Assembly (NCBI GenBank): GCA_026770025.1
Contig: JAMXDE010000057.1
Location: forward strand, 248,001-312,000
Direction: 5' to 3'
Source of the DNA: Craspedostauros australis
Lineage: Eukaryota; Bacillariophyta; Bacillariophyceae; Mastogloiales; Achnanthaceae
Length of the DNA: 64,000 nt
This document shows, piece by piece, positions 1 to 9,742 of this stretch; within the stretch, counting starts at the first letter, position 1, and the number at the start of each line of letters is the position of its first letter. The translations under genes and the position numbers were made by a program. The notes beneath the pieces are model-generated. The model had not been told where the DNA came from. It did not search any database and was given only the letters and a program-made list of their open reading frames with translations.

Positions 1-1014
1 CAGTGGAAGGATGGCACTTGTGCGATGCAGAGAGGAGGTCCTTCATTCCCAGGCAACGAGTGACGACTACTCCACCGGTATTCCGCTCGTAGTAGTATTC
101 TACACTGGTCACCACAAACTCCATCCAATCGGACGTTTGCCGATGCCTGTCTTCTCTTGTGTGACTGCATCTTCCACCCATCACGTGTGCACGATGGTGC
201 CACAAAACCAAGAGAAATGGCCGAACGAAACGGTTGCCACCAACACGCGACAACACCGCGAATTTCACACGATCGAGAACAAAGACGCGTGCCAAACGAG
301 AGACAAGAAAATTGGCATTCGCCTGTATGGTATCCGACCCATGCGACCACACTGTAGTCGTGAATTGTCTCATTGGACTGACGAAAACCATCACGACTCG
401 ATTCATTGGATCGATGACCAGAAACGCACAACATCAATGTCAACAAACGAAGACGAGAAAGATGAAAATAACGGTTGCAGGAGTCCAGCACGCGCGGTCA
501 CGTTTGTGCCGTTCTTTTTTCTGTGTGCCTGCTCTGCCTGTTGGAACAGCACGATTGAACTCACTTGCTCATGGATCCACCCCAACGAAGATGAAGAGGC
601 ACGAGGTGAGCATCATGCAAAGAGACAGCGAGGACAGATACGCTCACAGAACGGCATCTGCATCCCATCCAAAGAGAGGTGTGGAGAGAGTGGAGATTCC
701 AGAGGCGCGTCTGTTCCTGCGTGCGAGTGGTCAGGGTTGACGATCAATCCAACCCCGGCGGCAAAGAGAGCGGGTCTGCGCGACACCACAAACCCAATAG
801 CCGACCTCTTCGGCCCAAACCAGAACCTGAGGAATCTGCTATCCCCAAAGCGCATCTTCACGCACCTGAGTGGGTGTTCTGGAACGATCTCTCTCTCTCT
901 CTCTCTCTCTCTGGACGAACGAGAAGCTTACAATTCGCCTCTCGTATCCTTCGCATTGCCGACAGCAACAGCATCAACATCACCAGTAACAACATCACAG
1001 ACAACATCGACATC
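1..1014. other. Upstream region of the PDZ gene, no supported gene
   Basis: Long open frames cross this stretch (for example 11-1018 on the plus strand), but their translations are compositionally mixed, show no recognisable domain and run straight through a CT microsatellite. I read it as promoter and 5' untranslated sequence of the PDZ gene that starts at 1015. A gene truncated at the left window edge cannot be excluded. Confidence 0.5.
889..912. repeat. (CT)n microsatellite
   Basis: An uninterrupted CT dinucleotide run of about 12 units, ending roughly 100 bases before the chosen start codon of the PDZ gene. It probably lies in the 5' untranslated region or core promoter. Similar GA/CT runs occur at 8819-8842 and 56811-56833. 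Confidence 0.9.
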
Positions 1015-2652
1015 ATGACAACGGTCGTTCCTCTGTGGCAGCCGGACAACATCATGTTGGCGCCAAGTGCACCCCTTGAGGACACTCACAATGACAATGG
1101 TCGCAACCACAGCAGCAGCAGCAGCTGGAATGACAGCCGCAGCTCCCTCCACTCCGACCTCGACTCAGACGATGATCCATCATCGGACCATGTAGCGCAG
1201 CACCTGCGACGCACGGAGTCCTACGTTCAGTCTCTGCCCACCGCACAGGCCGAACGGGATCCAGTCCTGCCGGCCCATCGTGGCAGCGAAGTGGACGAGG
1301 CCGTGGGAACTGCTCAGGTCGCCGCGTGGCCGCTGTCCCCCACAGGCGACGGCGCCGGATGGGATGTCAGCCCCTCGAATCAGAGCACGGATCAACCTTC
1401 CGCAGCGAAGCCAGCCCAGCGACGTCCCGGCTTCATTCAGGTTCGCGTGCACAAGCCAGACATCAACACCAAGCTCGGCATAGTTCTTGAATCCGTGGAA
1501 GGTTGTCTCAGCGTCGAGTCCATCCGACCGCACGGACTGTTGGCCTTGTCGCCCCTGCGGCCTGGCGATATTATCACCTCCATCAACGGCATGCCGTGCA
1601 GGTCGCTCAACGGATGGCAAGGTGCGAAGGTCCTGCAGACGCTCACCGAATACATCCTCATCATGGCGGAGCCGCCCAACGGCGATCCTCAGAAGAATCT
1701 CGTGTGCGTGTACAAGCGAACACCGGAGGCTCGTCTGGGCATTCGTTTCGGTGTTACGGACGGCGCTCTGCAGATCAGCAGAACCAATCCAGATGGTGCC
1801 ATCGGAGCCGAGAGCCTCATCACGGAGGGGGACTTCGTGCTTGCCATCAACGGTCTGGAGTGCCACGGCGCCTTGGCTTCCACAGCGACGGCGATGGTCG
1901 TTGCGGAGCCAGATGCGGTCACCCTGCTGCTGTCCGCCTCCAACCAGCCAGACGTCTCCACCGTCCCGTCGCGCCAGATACAACTGATGGACCAATCGAG
2001 GAGCTTTCGCAACATCCCCATGGCGCCGAGTCCCACCACCGCGACGCAGCGGTCGCTGGACTTCGACCCCGACCTCAGCCACTGCTGGGAAGGCCACGAG
2101 CCCATGTACGTCAGCGTCACGCTGCGCAAGCTCACGCATTCCACCAAGCTGGGCATCATGATCAAATCCATCGACGGCAGACTGCGAATTACGGACATCC
2201 GCCCCAGCGGCCTCCTCTTCACGTCACCGCTGCGACCAGGCATGCACATCCTGTCGATCAACAACAGAAGCTGCCCCCGCGTCAGCACGACGACCGGCGT
2301 CAAGATTCTCAAGAACACCGTCGGGTTGCTGCACATCGTCGCCTCCAACCCCGACGGCGATCCCAACTACACGCAGGCCATGGCCGCCAAATTGACGCCG
2401 CGTTCCAAAATCGGCATCGTCTTCAACAGCCGCGGCAACCGCCTGCGCTTGGGATGCGTGCGACCGCAGAGCCCCTTCGCCTACTCCACGCTCAATTCCG
2501 ACGATCACGTCCTCGCCATCAACAACGTGCCGGCGGCGTGTTTGTCGGTGCGACAGGCCATCGGGATCGTGGCCGAGGCGTCGGGCGGTGTCACGATTCT
2601 GGCCAAGCGACATGCCGAAAGCGCCGTCGTCATTTCGGAGATCGCGACGTGA
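1015..2652 (+). CDS. Four-PDZ-domain scaffold-like protein
   Basis: Predicted 545-residue single-exon protein. Residues 1-138 are Ser/Asp-rich and probably disordered. They are followed by four PDZ-like repeats at about 140-218, 228-307, 364-444 and 455-530. Each repeat has the carboxylate-binding-loop pattern (KLGIVLES, RLGIRFGV, KLGIMIKS, KIGIVFNS) and three carry a clear later strand of the type RPGDIITSINGMPC, GDFVLAINGLEC or DDHVLAINNVPA. No catalytic domain, signal peptide or membrane span is visible, so a cytoplasmic scaffold is inferred. I chose ATG 1015 because the frame is open further upstream (an ATG at 679) but that part crosses the CT microsatellite and looks non-coding; an A/C-rich leader precedes 1015. 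The gene converges on the ATPase at 2813-7306 with 160 bases between stops. Exact partners cannot be predicted. Confidence 0.8.
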   Translation: MTTVVPLWQPDNIMLAPSAPLEDTHNDNGRNHSSSSSWNDSRSSLHSDLDSDDDPSSDHVAQHLRRTESYVQSLPTAQAERDPVLPAHRGSEVDEAVGTAQVAAWPLSPTGDGAGWDVSPSNQSTDQPSAAKPAQRRPGFIQVRVHKPDINTKLGIVLESVEGCLSVESIRPHGLLALSPLRPGDIITSINGMPCRSLNGWQGAKVLQTLTEYILIMAEPPNGDPQKNLVCVYKRTPEARLGIRFGVTDGALQISRTNPDGAIGAESLITEGDFVLAINGLECHGALASTATAMVVAEPDAVTLLLSASNQPDVSTVPSRQIQLMDQSRSFRNIPMAPSPTTATQRSLDFDPDLSHCWEGHEPMYVSVTLRKLTHSTKLGIMIKSIDGRLRITDIRPSGLLFTSPLRPGMHILSINNRSCPRVSTTTGVKILKNTVGLLHIVASNPDGDPNYTQAMAAKLTPRSKIGIVFNSRGNRLRLGCVRPQSPFAYSTLNSDDHVLAINNVPAACLSVRQAIGIVAEASGGVTILAKRHAESAVVISEIAT

Positions 2653-2812
2653 AGCAGGCATGTCATGGCAAACACTTTTGAACCCGTAGCGAGGTGCACG
2701 ATACAATACAAATATTATAATACTTAATATACAGACATATAATATTATGCAATAGTACAATGTGTAGAGTAGCATGTTCGCCCCGTCCTTGTGTTCGTCA
2801 TCAACATAGCCA

Positions 2813-5800
2813 TCAACCTGATGCATCTGTGAGCACCGAAAGATGGTCGTTGGGCCCGTCGGCGTCATTTTCGGTCCTGTGACTGCTGCTGTGTAGTGGC
2901 AGACCACCGTCTCCTTCCAATCCGCCCCTCGAGAATGATGATCTTCTGCCCTCGAGGTTCGATTGAGGAGCCATGCTTGGGGGTGGCACGGTCCCGGCCG
3001 TAAACCCGGTCTTGTTGTTGTCCATCTCCACGACTCTCGCCGCTTGCACATCGTGTGTGGATGGTGTTCCCAATCCTTGCAGTTCCTCATCTGTGTCGGG
3101 CTTCAGGTATTGCGATCGTCGATCTTGAATGTCCTTCACCTTGACGGGGCAGCCCCATTCCTTGTAGCATTCCACAGCCCGCGTCATGTAGTTGCAGCTC
3201 AATTCCTCCATTGACAGCTGGATGGCTTGGAAGTCGGCGCGGGAGTTGTGCTGGGAGAGCGCCTTTGCTTGTCGTATCAGGTACTCCGCGGCACATTCGC
3301 ACGCGATGGCACAAAAGTGCGTCAGAGCCGACTTCTCCGCCGCGCCGATGGCTGCATTGTACGCTTTGTCTGTGCGTCGGACGCGCTCGAGGTTCGACTT
3401 CGTACTCTTCAACGACAGCAGCTCGGCCTTGAGCAGTTGCAGGAGGCTCGTTGCGTTGCCTCCCTTGGCGGCGATGAGAGTCTTCGTGGCACTGATCAGA
3501 CGCTTCAGCTGCTTCTTGTGCTTCGCCTTTCCAGTTTGGCGGTACATGGCGGAGGATAGAAGCCCTTGCACGAGCGTCGCCGTCATGGTGATGTAGTATG
3601 ACTTGGCGTGCTCGGGCAAACGGGAGTAGAGGTGCATGATTCGTCGCACCAGGTCGTGTCGTCGAAACAGCATGGCCAGCAACAATGTGCCAGCGTACGT
3701 GTTGATCAATCGGTTGAGTTCCTTGGGATCAGCGGCGCTACACTTCGCGTCACGCTGCAGATTGTGCTCGATACCATCCCAATCGATCGGCTTGACGCCG
3801 GCCAGGTACTGTGTGAGCATCAGCATCGTCTGGGATGATATCCTGTAGAGTGTGAGGTTGTAAATGCTGTAGAGCTGCAGGGCGCTCTCGTACGCCTTGA
3901 CCAACGGCCGCAGCTTGTATCCGAAGAAGAATGCCAGCGTGTTGCGGCTCTGGAGGGCGATCAGGCCCAATTCAAAGTCACCGGCCTGCATAGCTAGGGA
4001 GTAGCCTCGGTCGAACATGTGCACGCACCTGCCCGATGGTTCGCTGGAGGCGTAGATGGATCCGGCCATGATGACGTTGACCCAGCTGGTCTGCACCGGC
4101 CCACCCACCTTCTGCAACATCTTGTTTGCGATGCCCGCGCACCTCATTACCAACCCGCGGTCTTCGTTGGTCATGTCGAACATATTGGCGAGCGTCGCGA
4201 ACGATGCGGGAGACTCTTCGCCTATCCCGGATTGGATCGTCATGCAGATAAGCTTCAGCGCGTGTACCAGCCATTGCAGAGAGTCACCCGCGAGGTAGGA
4301 TCGAACGCCGATCTCGCCGATGAACTTCATCGCCATCTTCTTGCGGTAGCCTCGCTGCAGCGGGAGGTTCATGATGTCCTCGTCGGTGTTCTTCTTCAGG
4401 AAGGACTTGATTTGGGTGAAGTCTCTGATGACGTGCAGGCGGTAGAAACGCTTGGGGAATTCGCCCAGCTTTCGCGCCACGCTCAAGCTCGTCTTCAATG
4501 AATCTGCCACCCTGTCCTCTCGTCCCAACGCGTTGGCCATGCACAGGTGGATTCGCAGCTTCTCATCGAATGTTCGCGCTCTCTGGACGATCTCGTTGGC
4601 AAGCCTGTAGCCAACCGCGAAGTTGCCCTGGATCAGTTCAGTCTCTGCTCGGCATTGGAACAAATGAAGGCAAATCGTGTAGTGCTCCTCCCACGGATTG
4701 CGCACGCGTTCGAGTCCCTTCGACGCTTTCTCCAAGTACCCCGATGCCGTTGCGAACGCGCCCATTTGAAGCGCCTTGCGCCCGACCTCGACATTGAAGG
4801 CGACGAGGAAGAGATGGTCCTTCATTCTCGCGCTGTTGAGGTGGTCTGCAGCGATGAACAGCAGGCTGTCCACGTCTCGGATCGCAGTTTCGTGCGTTGT
4901 GTGGTCGGTGCTTTGTGCTGATGCTGGAATGAGCGCGACATCATTTGGACCGCTACTGGTGGACAAGTCCTGTTCTCCGATCGATGGTGGCAATGATCTC
5001 AACTGCCTGTACATCGTCAGCAGACATCGGCCAATCTGCGATCGGAGCTTGTTCTGCGCCCAGCCAGGTGGTACCAATCCGTGTGCTGCTTGTTGGACGC
5101 GATCGTGCGCGAAGTGATACCGGGTTTCGCCGGTGGAGTTCGTGACAAGACCTTCCATCAGCGCTCTCTCCAAGACGGAGTATAGTCGGTCGGTCGTCCA
5201 TGCGATTGGCTCTGCTGTGGGCGGGCCTGTCAGCATGGCATTTGCCGCGATATCCTCATCGATGTGCGCCATGTCCACTCCTCCGTGATCATCCACGTAC
5301 TGCAGCACCGCCCGGAGTACTGGGAGATCAAACGTGGATCGAATGTAAGACGCAACCGATAGAACGTACTGCAGTTCCTGCGGCAGTTGCTTGAGCTGCT
5401 GCTCGACTATGGCAACGATGTTGTCACCAATTGGGAGATCATCATCATCATTTGTAGCGCCGTTGCCATTGCCGTTGCTATTGCTGTGGGAGGATATCAT
5501 CAAAGTATCCCACTCCCATCGATCCGCGGCATGACTGTAGACAAGGATCTCCCTTCTCATCAACTCCTCGATGGCCTGCAGCGTGAAGTACACATTTCCG
5601 TGCGTCTTGTTGAAGATCTTGAACGTCAGGATTTTGAGATCGGTGTCATAGAGGGATCGATGCAGCAGTTGCGACAGCCAAGCGATGCACTCCTTCAGCG
5701 ACAAGTCCCCCAGAGTTATCTGCTCGAGCAGCTTGCCACCCGCAGCATTGTCCGCGCCCGCGCTGTTGTCCCGTAACAGCCTGTTGAGGAAGGACGTGTG

Positions 5801-7306
5801 TAGCGGTGCCCACGGTGATAGCTCCTTGGCTTGGTGAACGTGAGGGTCGATCTCCTGCCGGATGGCGGACAGCAACATGAAGTTCCGAAGATCGACGTCT
5901 GTGAGCAGCGACGCCAGCAGTTCCAAGCTGGCAGCCGATGACCATTGCAAGTCGTCAAGGAAGAGGAAGACAGGTCGTTGGGGCGTCGAAATGGCTTTCA
6001 TGAATTGGATGAAGATGTAGCAGAACCGGTTCCATGCACTTTGCGAATAGCTCGTGCTGTTGTTGTCGATGGTACTGTTGGTGGTGTTGTCGATAGCTTT
6101 GATGCGGCCTTGCCTGTTCCCGGTTGACGTAGAAATGTTATCTGCGGTACTGCCTGTCGCAACATGAGGAAGGCTGCTGTTGCCATGACTGCCATCTTCA
6201 TTGGTGTCATTGTTGGATGATGATCTTTGCCGCAAAGCTTTCGCAGATCGAGAGGGGAGACTTGACTGGACGTTGGTCGCCGATTCGACCGAATCTGGAA
6301 GGAGGACGGACAGTGATGGAACAACAGCAGTTAAGATTGACAAAGCAGAATGGCTGTGCTTTGCCGTATTGGGTTGCATTTGGCTCGTTGCATCGTCTTG
6401 ACTCGTGCTCGTCTCGCTTTCATTGTGAGTAACGCTGCTGGCGTCAGCAGAGAATGCCTCTTCGATGCAACGTTGAATCCGCAGCAACTCCGCGGGCGAT
6501 TCATGCTGGAGGTGCATTGCGAAGTCATCCAGCGCCTGCGTGATGGCGGAGAACGGATCCTTGCTTCCGATGAATTCATCGTACTTTCCCCGCAGCACGT
6601 AGCAACAGGAACATCTTTGAATGGTTCCAAGTCGTCTTCGTTGTTGTTGCTTTTCTATGGGCATCATTGCCGCTGCTGATGTTGCAGCCGTTGCTGATAT
6701 TGTTGGTAGCAACGACGGTTGTTTCGACTTGTCTCTGCCTCCACAGGTGCAGCAGGATCGGCTCAGGAATTGGTCGATCAGCTCTGACTTTCCAGTTCCG
6801 CTCATTCCCCAAACCAACGCGGCTGGGAAGATGGGCTGGTCGTCATTGATGTGACGCCAGACACTTCTGAGATGAAGGAGTTCCTTTTCCCGTCCGAAGA
6901 ACGCCTCTTTGGTGGGCCGAAGCGGTGCTTGGGGTGCGGATTCTGTCAGCAACGTCGGCATCGCTATCATCGCAGCGGACGTGGGGATAGCCGACTCAAA
7001 CACAGCGGACGCGGCCTCCTCGCCTGCTGTTGTCGACACTCCCGACGTCGTTGTCGTCGTTGTCATCATTGTCGTTGGTGTTGCCGCTTCAATTGGGTGC
7101 TCTCTGGTGAGCGATTTGGCATTCTCCCATTCCAAGGAAGCGCTGGTGCGCGTGACGGTGGAGGTCGGCGTGCAGGAACGATCATCTTTCATGCTGACAG
7201 TGTTCTCGACATCCTTGATGTTGTCTATCCTGTGCGTGGTGCCGCCCATGCTCCCACGCGTATGAGGATGGCTGTGAATACCGTCCATAGCATTCATTGT
7301 GTCCAT
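2813..7306 (-). CDS. STAND/AAA_16-type ATPase with C-terminal helical repeats (paralogue 1)
   Basis: Predicted 1497-residue single-exon protein. Residues 1-130 are Thr/Ser-rich linker. The NTPase module begins at FFGREKEL (~136) with Walker A GMSGTGKS (167-174) and Walker B VFLFLDDLQW (~446-455). This resembles the AAA_16 ATPase of bacterial STAND regulators and of the kinase-ATPase-histidine kinase proteins; no kinase, GAF or output domain is present here. The remaining ~1000 residues are Leu/Ala-rich helical, TPR-like sequence (repeated units near ADHLNSARMKDHLFLV and VGRKALQMGAFATASGYL). A Cys-rich insertion (SCCTCGG ... RCSCCYVLRGKYDEF, ~185-245) separates Walker A from the conserved GKYDEF motif. 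A second, Ser/Asn-rich insertion lies at ~345-420. It is closely related to 43149-47699, both ending in the same SVLTDAS motif. Ligand and output are unknown; a signalling or sensing ATPase is inferred. Confidence 0.82.
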   Translation of the reverse strand: MDTMNAMDGIHSHPHTRGSMGGTTHRIDNIKDVENTVSMKDDRSCTPTSTVTRTSASLEWENAKSLTREHPIEAATPTTMMTTTTTTSGVSTTAGEEAASAVFESAIPTSAAMIAMPTLLTESAPQAPLRPTKEAFFGREKELLHLRSVWRHINDDQPIFPAALVWGMSGTGKSELIDQFLSRSCCTCGGRDKSKQPSLLPTISATAATSAAAMMPIEKQQQRRRLGTIQRCSCCYVLRGKYDEFIGSKDPFSAITQALDDFAMHLQHESPAELLRIQRCIEEAFSADASSVTHNESETSTSQDDATSQMQPNTAKHSHSALSILTAVVPSLSVLLPDSVESATNVQSSLPSRSAKALRQRSSSNNDTNEDGSHGNSSLPHVATGSTADNISTSTGNRQGRIKAIDNTTNSTIDNNSTSYSQSAWNRFCYIFIQFMKAISTPQRPVFLFLDDLQWSSAASLELLASLLTDVDLRNFMLLSAIRQEIDPHVHQAKELSPWAPLHTSFLNRLLRDNSAGADNAAGGKLLEQITLGDLSLKECIAWLSQLLHRSLYDTDLKILTFKIFNKTHGNVYFTLQAIEELMRREILVYSHAADRWEWDTLMISSHSNSNGNGNGATNDDDDLPIGDNIVAIVEQQLKQLPQELQYVLSVASYIRSTFDLPVLRAVLQYVDDHGGVDMAHIDEDIAANAMLTGPPTAEPIAWTTDRLYSVLERALMEGLVTNSTGETRYHFAHDRVQQAAHGLVPPGWAQNKLRSQIGRCLLTMYRQLRSLPPSIGEQDLSTSSGPNDVALIPASAQSTDHTTHETAIRDVDSLLFIAADHLNSARMKDHLFLVAFNVEVGRKALQMGAFATASGYLEKASKGLERVRNPWEEHYTICLHLFQCRAETELIQGNFAVGYRLANEIVQRARTFDEKLRIHLCMANALGREDRVADSLKTSLSVARKLGEFPKRFYRLHVIRDFTQIKSFLKKNTDEDIMNLPLQRGYRKKMAMKFIGEIGVRSYLAGDSLQWLVHALKLICMTIQSGIGEESPASFATLANMFDMTNEDRGLVMRCAGIANKMLQKVGGPVQTSWVNVIMAGSIYASSEPSGRCVHMFDRGYSLAMQAGDFELGLIALQSRNTLAFFFGYKLRPLVKAYESALQLYSIYNLTLYRISSQTMLMLTQYLAGVKPIDWDGIEHNLQRDAKCSAADPKELNRLINTYAGTLLLAMLFRRHDLVRRIMHLYSRLPEHAKSYYITMTATLVQGLLSSAMYRQTGKAKHKKQLKRLISATKTLIAAKGGNATSLLQLLKAELLSLKSTKSNLERVRRTDKAYNAAIGAAEKSALTHFCAIACECAAEYLIRQAKALSQHNSRADFQAIQLSMEELSCNYMTRAVECYKEWGCPVKVKDIQDRRSQYLKPDTDEELQGLGTPSTHDVQAARVVEMDNNKTGFTAGTVPPPSMAPQSNLEGRRSSFSRGGLEGDGGLPLHSSSHRTENDADGPNDHLSVLTDASG

Positions 7307-7371
7307 GGCCGCATGTGCTGTCTGCGGATGTTATGTCGGTTGCTCTCCCCTAGGCGCGTGATGGTTGCGAT

Positions 7372-7428
7372 CGTAATTGTGATCGTGATTGTGATCGCGG
7401 TTGTGACCGTGACCGTGATTGTGGCTGA
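7372..7428. repeat. Short imperfect GTGATC-type tandem repeat
   Basis: Imperfect hexamer-based repeat (GTGATC, GTGATT, GTGACC units) about 70-120 bases upstream of the start codon of the minus-strand ATPase gene, so probably in its 5' untranslated region or promoter. Confidence 0.7.
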
Positions 7429-8818
7429 CGATGCTGGTGGAGCAGTCGGTTCTCCCTCTTTGCGCGAGGAACGCAGTTCTGCACCCACGCAATTGTTGTC
7501 GTTGTTCGTTTGCGCGTGCTTCTGTGAGCGTGCGTGCCAGTCGCGATCCATTTTCGGCGACACCACCTTTTGCGAACACAATGGGTTCTGTTCGAGTGCG
7601 AAACAGTACCGCAGGCAAACAGAGCGAATGCACGAACAATCCGAGCGCCAAATTCACCACAAAGGAATGGCGGGAGACGACAAAAATTCCATTGCTCATC
7701 GTCTCGATCAAGGGAGCGCCATTGCAACCCGCCGTTATCCACACCCGCATTCTGCTTTATTCCGAGATGAGTCGAAGATGGGTCGAAGATTGGTCGGATG
7801 TTGCAAGGGGTTGCCGATTGCTATTGTGGCAGAAGCAACATAACACTTGGCAAGGTTTGGCGCGAAGAACTTGAAATTGGGGGAGCTACGGTAGTAAATA
7901 CCAAATGCATAGAATTTGTGGAACAGAAATTGTGATTCTGACGTCGTCCAGGTTTTGTGTTGTTTCACGATTCAGCTCTTGTTTGCACATCATTATTTCC
8001 GTCTGTTACCGTCAGTCACGTTGACTGTGTTCGTATCTTGGGGATGTTGTCTGGTTGCGTCGAAGCAAACGCGAGCGCGCACAACAGTGCATGAAAAAGT
8101 CAACGTGTTCTCTCCACAATAAACAATTTGACGCCCGTGTTCACAATTAACCGTATAGAATTGGAGCACCGGCTCGACGCTAATTAAAATTGAAGACCCG
8201 CAATCACTGCGACATACATTGTCCAATCAATGCATCGGAAAACACGTTTTGCTGTGCACTTGTCCGGCTGAAAGAAGGAACAATCGCAACAGCGAATCGG
8301 TTCGGACAGACCCGGAGTGATCGTTTTCACCACAAACTCCATCAGAGAGCGCCCCATTCCTTGTCACGAGTACTGGTACGTGGAGAAAGCGCCACCGTCT
8401 CGCCACCCACGCTCTTCTTTGAGCAGGCACGAAGAATTATGCACCAACGCACACGACGGCTGGGGAGGAACAAAGCAGTTCTCCCCTCTCCGTGAACATG
8501 AGGGAGAGAGAAAACAACACAACACAAGATGACGACCACACGACACGAAGTTGCACAAAGGCCACGCACAACCATTGAACGAAAAATCTCTCTCGGGACA
8601 AGGATCCATTCGTAGGTCGTACTGGATTGCGTACTAATAACAGTACGAAGAGAGGTACTCCAGCCCACAACTCATCATGTCCAACTCCAGACCGAACGAT
8701 TCAGGGGATAGCAGCAGTCTCAGCAGGTCCGACAGCTGGTCCGAAGAGAAGCAATCAGAGTGCGTCGCTCGTGTTTGTGTTGGGGAGTGACGACAACAGA
8801 GACGGCAATTGTGTGGTG

Positions 8819-8842
8819 GAGAGAAAGAGAGAGAGAGAGAGA
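8819..8842. repeat. (GA)n microsatellite
   Basis: A near-perfect GA dinucleotide run with one A insertion, in the intergenic region about 900 bases upstream of the giant repeat gene. No function can be read from it. Confidence 0.85.
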
Positions 8843-9742
8843 ACAAGCTATCACAGCCTCGATCATTCGTTTCCACATGTGCTGGTTGGGCTGGTCATGT
8901 TTGCTTCCTGCGTGCATGTGAGAGCCACTCCACCCACCAGGGTGTCTGTGCATGGCAAATCGAAGTCTTTCCTGTCTTTCCTGTGTTCCCAAACTCACAA
9001 CCAGGCCAACAACGTTGACCGGAATCGTCGTAATCTCTTCGTATTGCCCGATCACATCACTCACTCATGTCGCTGCTTTCTTTCTCCACATCCCGTGGAC
9101 TGGACTTGGCAATTGGCTCTCTGGCTTTGGCTCTGTCTTTGACTCCACCTGTCCACTCGTACCATACGTTACACCCTTCGTGCTGGGCAACGACACACCG
9201 TGATACTCGTACGCCATAATCTGCAACAGGAACGAATCAGACAACGTGTTGCCGTACGGGTACGGGTCTGCATGGTGGCAATCGCAACATGACGAACCAG
9301 ATGCGCAAAGGTGTGTATTGGGTATTGGAAGTCGGTCTCTCCCAACGCAAACAATGTGATGCAGGTGCACGTCAATCTCCACATCGAAGGTTGCTGCAGC
9401 CCGGCGAGCCGGTCGGACCTCTTGTGCTGCGTATTGGTGCACATGCTCTTCGGTTGTATGGACGGTGCTGATCTTCGCCCTCTCAATTCCAGTTGGTGGG
9501 CATGAGGATGAGAATTGCTCAACATGGCGGTCATTGCAACGAACAGCGGCAGCCAATTGACACGAGCGCAAGTGCATTATAGTGTACAATGCCGCGCCCT
9601 CTTGAATTGACAGGTCCTCGCCGAATCTTTCCTCATCCCTTCCTCCACCTTTCCTCCACCTTTCCTCCCCATGACCTCTCACACCTTGGTCTCAAATATT
9701 CGATTCTGACAACTCTACACTTCCCCACGATGCATCTGGCTG

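Larger units (their letters stand above)
7307..9742. other. Intergenic region between the divergent STAND ATPase and giant repeat gene
   Basis: About 2.4 kb between two divergent genes, so it should carry both promoters. Open frames of up to 205 residues occur on both strands (for example 8627-9142 plus and 9065-9682 minus), but none shows a domain, a repeat or coding-like composition that I can defend. Visible landmarks are a GTGATC-type short tandem repeat at 7372-7428 and a GA run at 8819-8842. Unrecognised upstream exons of the giant gene could lie here. Confidence 0.5.

Noticed and set aside
11-1018. 335-residue plus-strand ORF at the window start
   Set aside because: Composition is mixed, it crosses a CT microsatellite and another overlapping frame carries the real PDZ gene.
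9065-9682. 205-residue minus-strand ORF
   Set aside because: No start context, domain or composition support; it lies in the probable promoter region of the giant gene.
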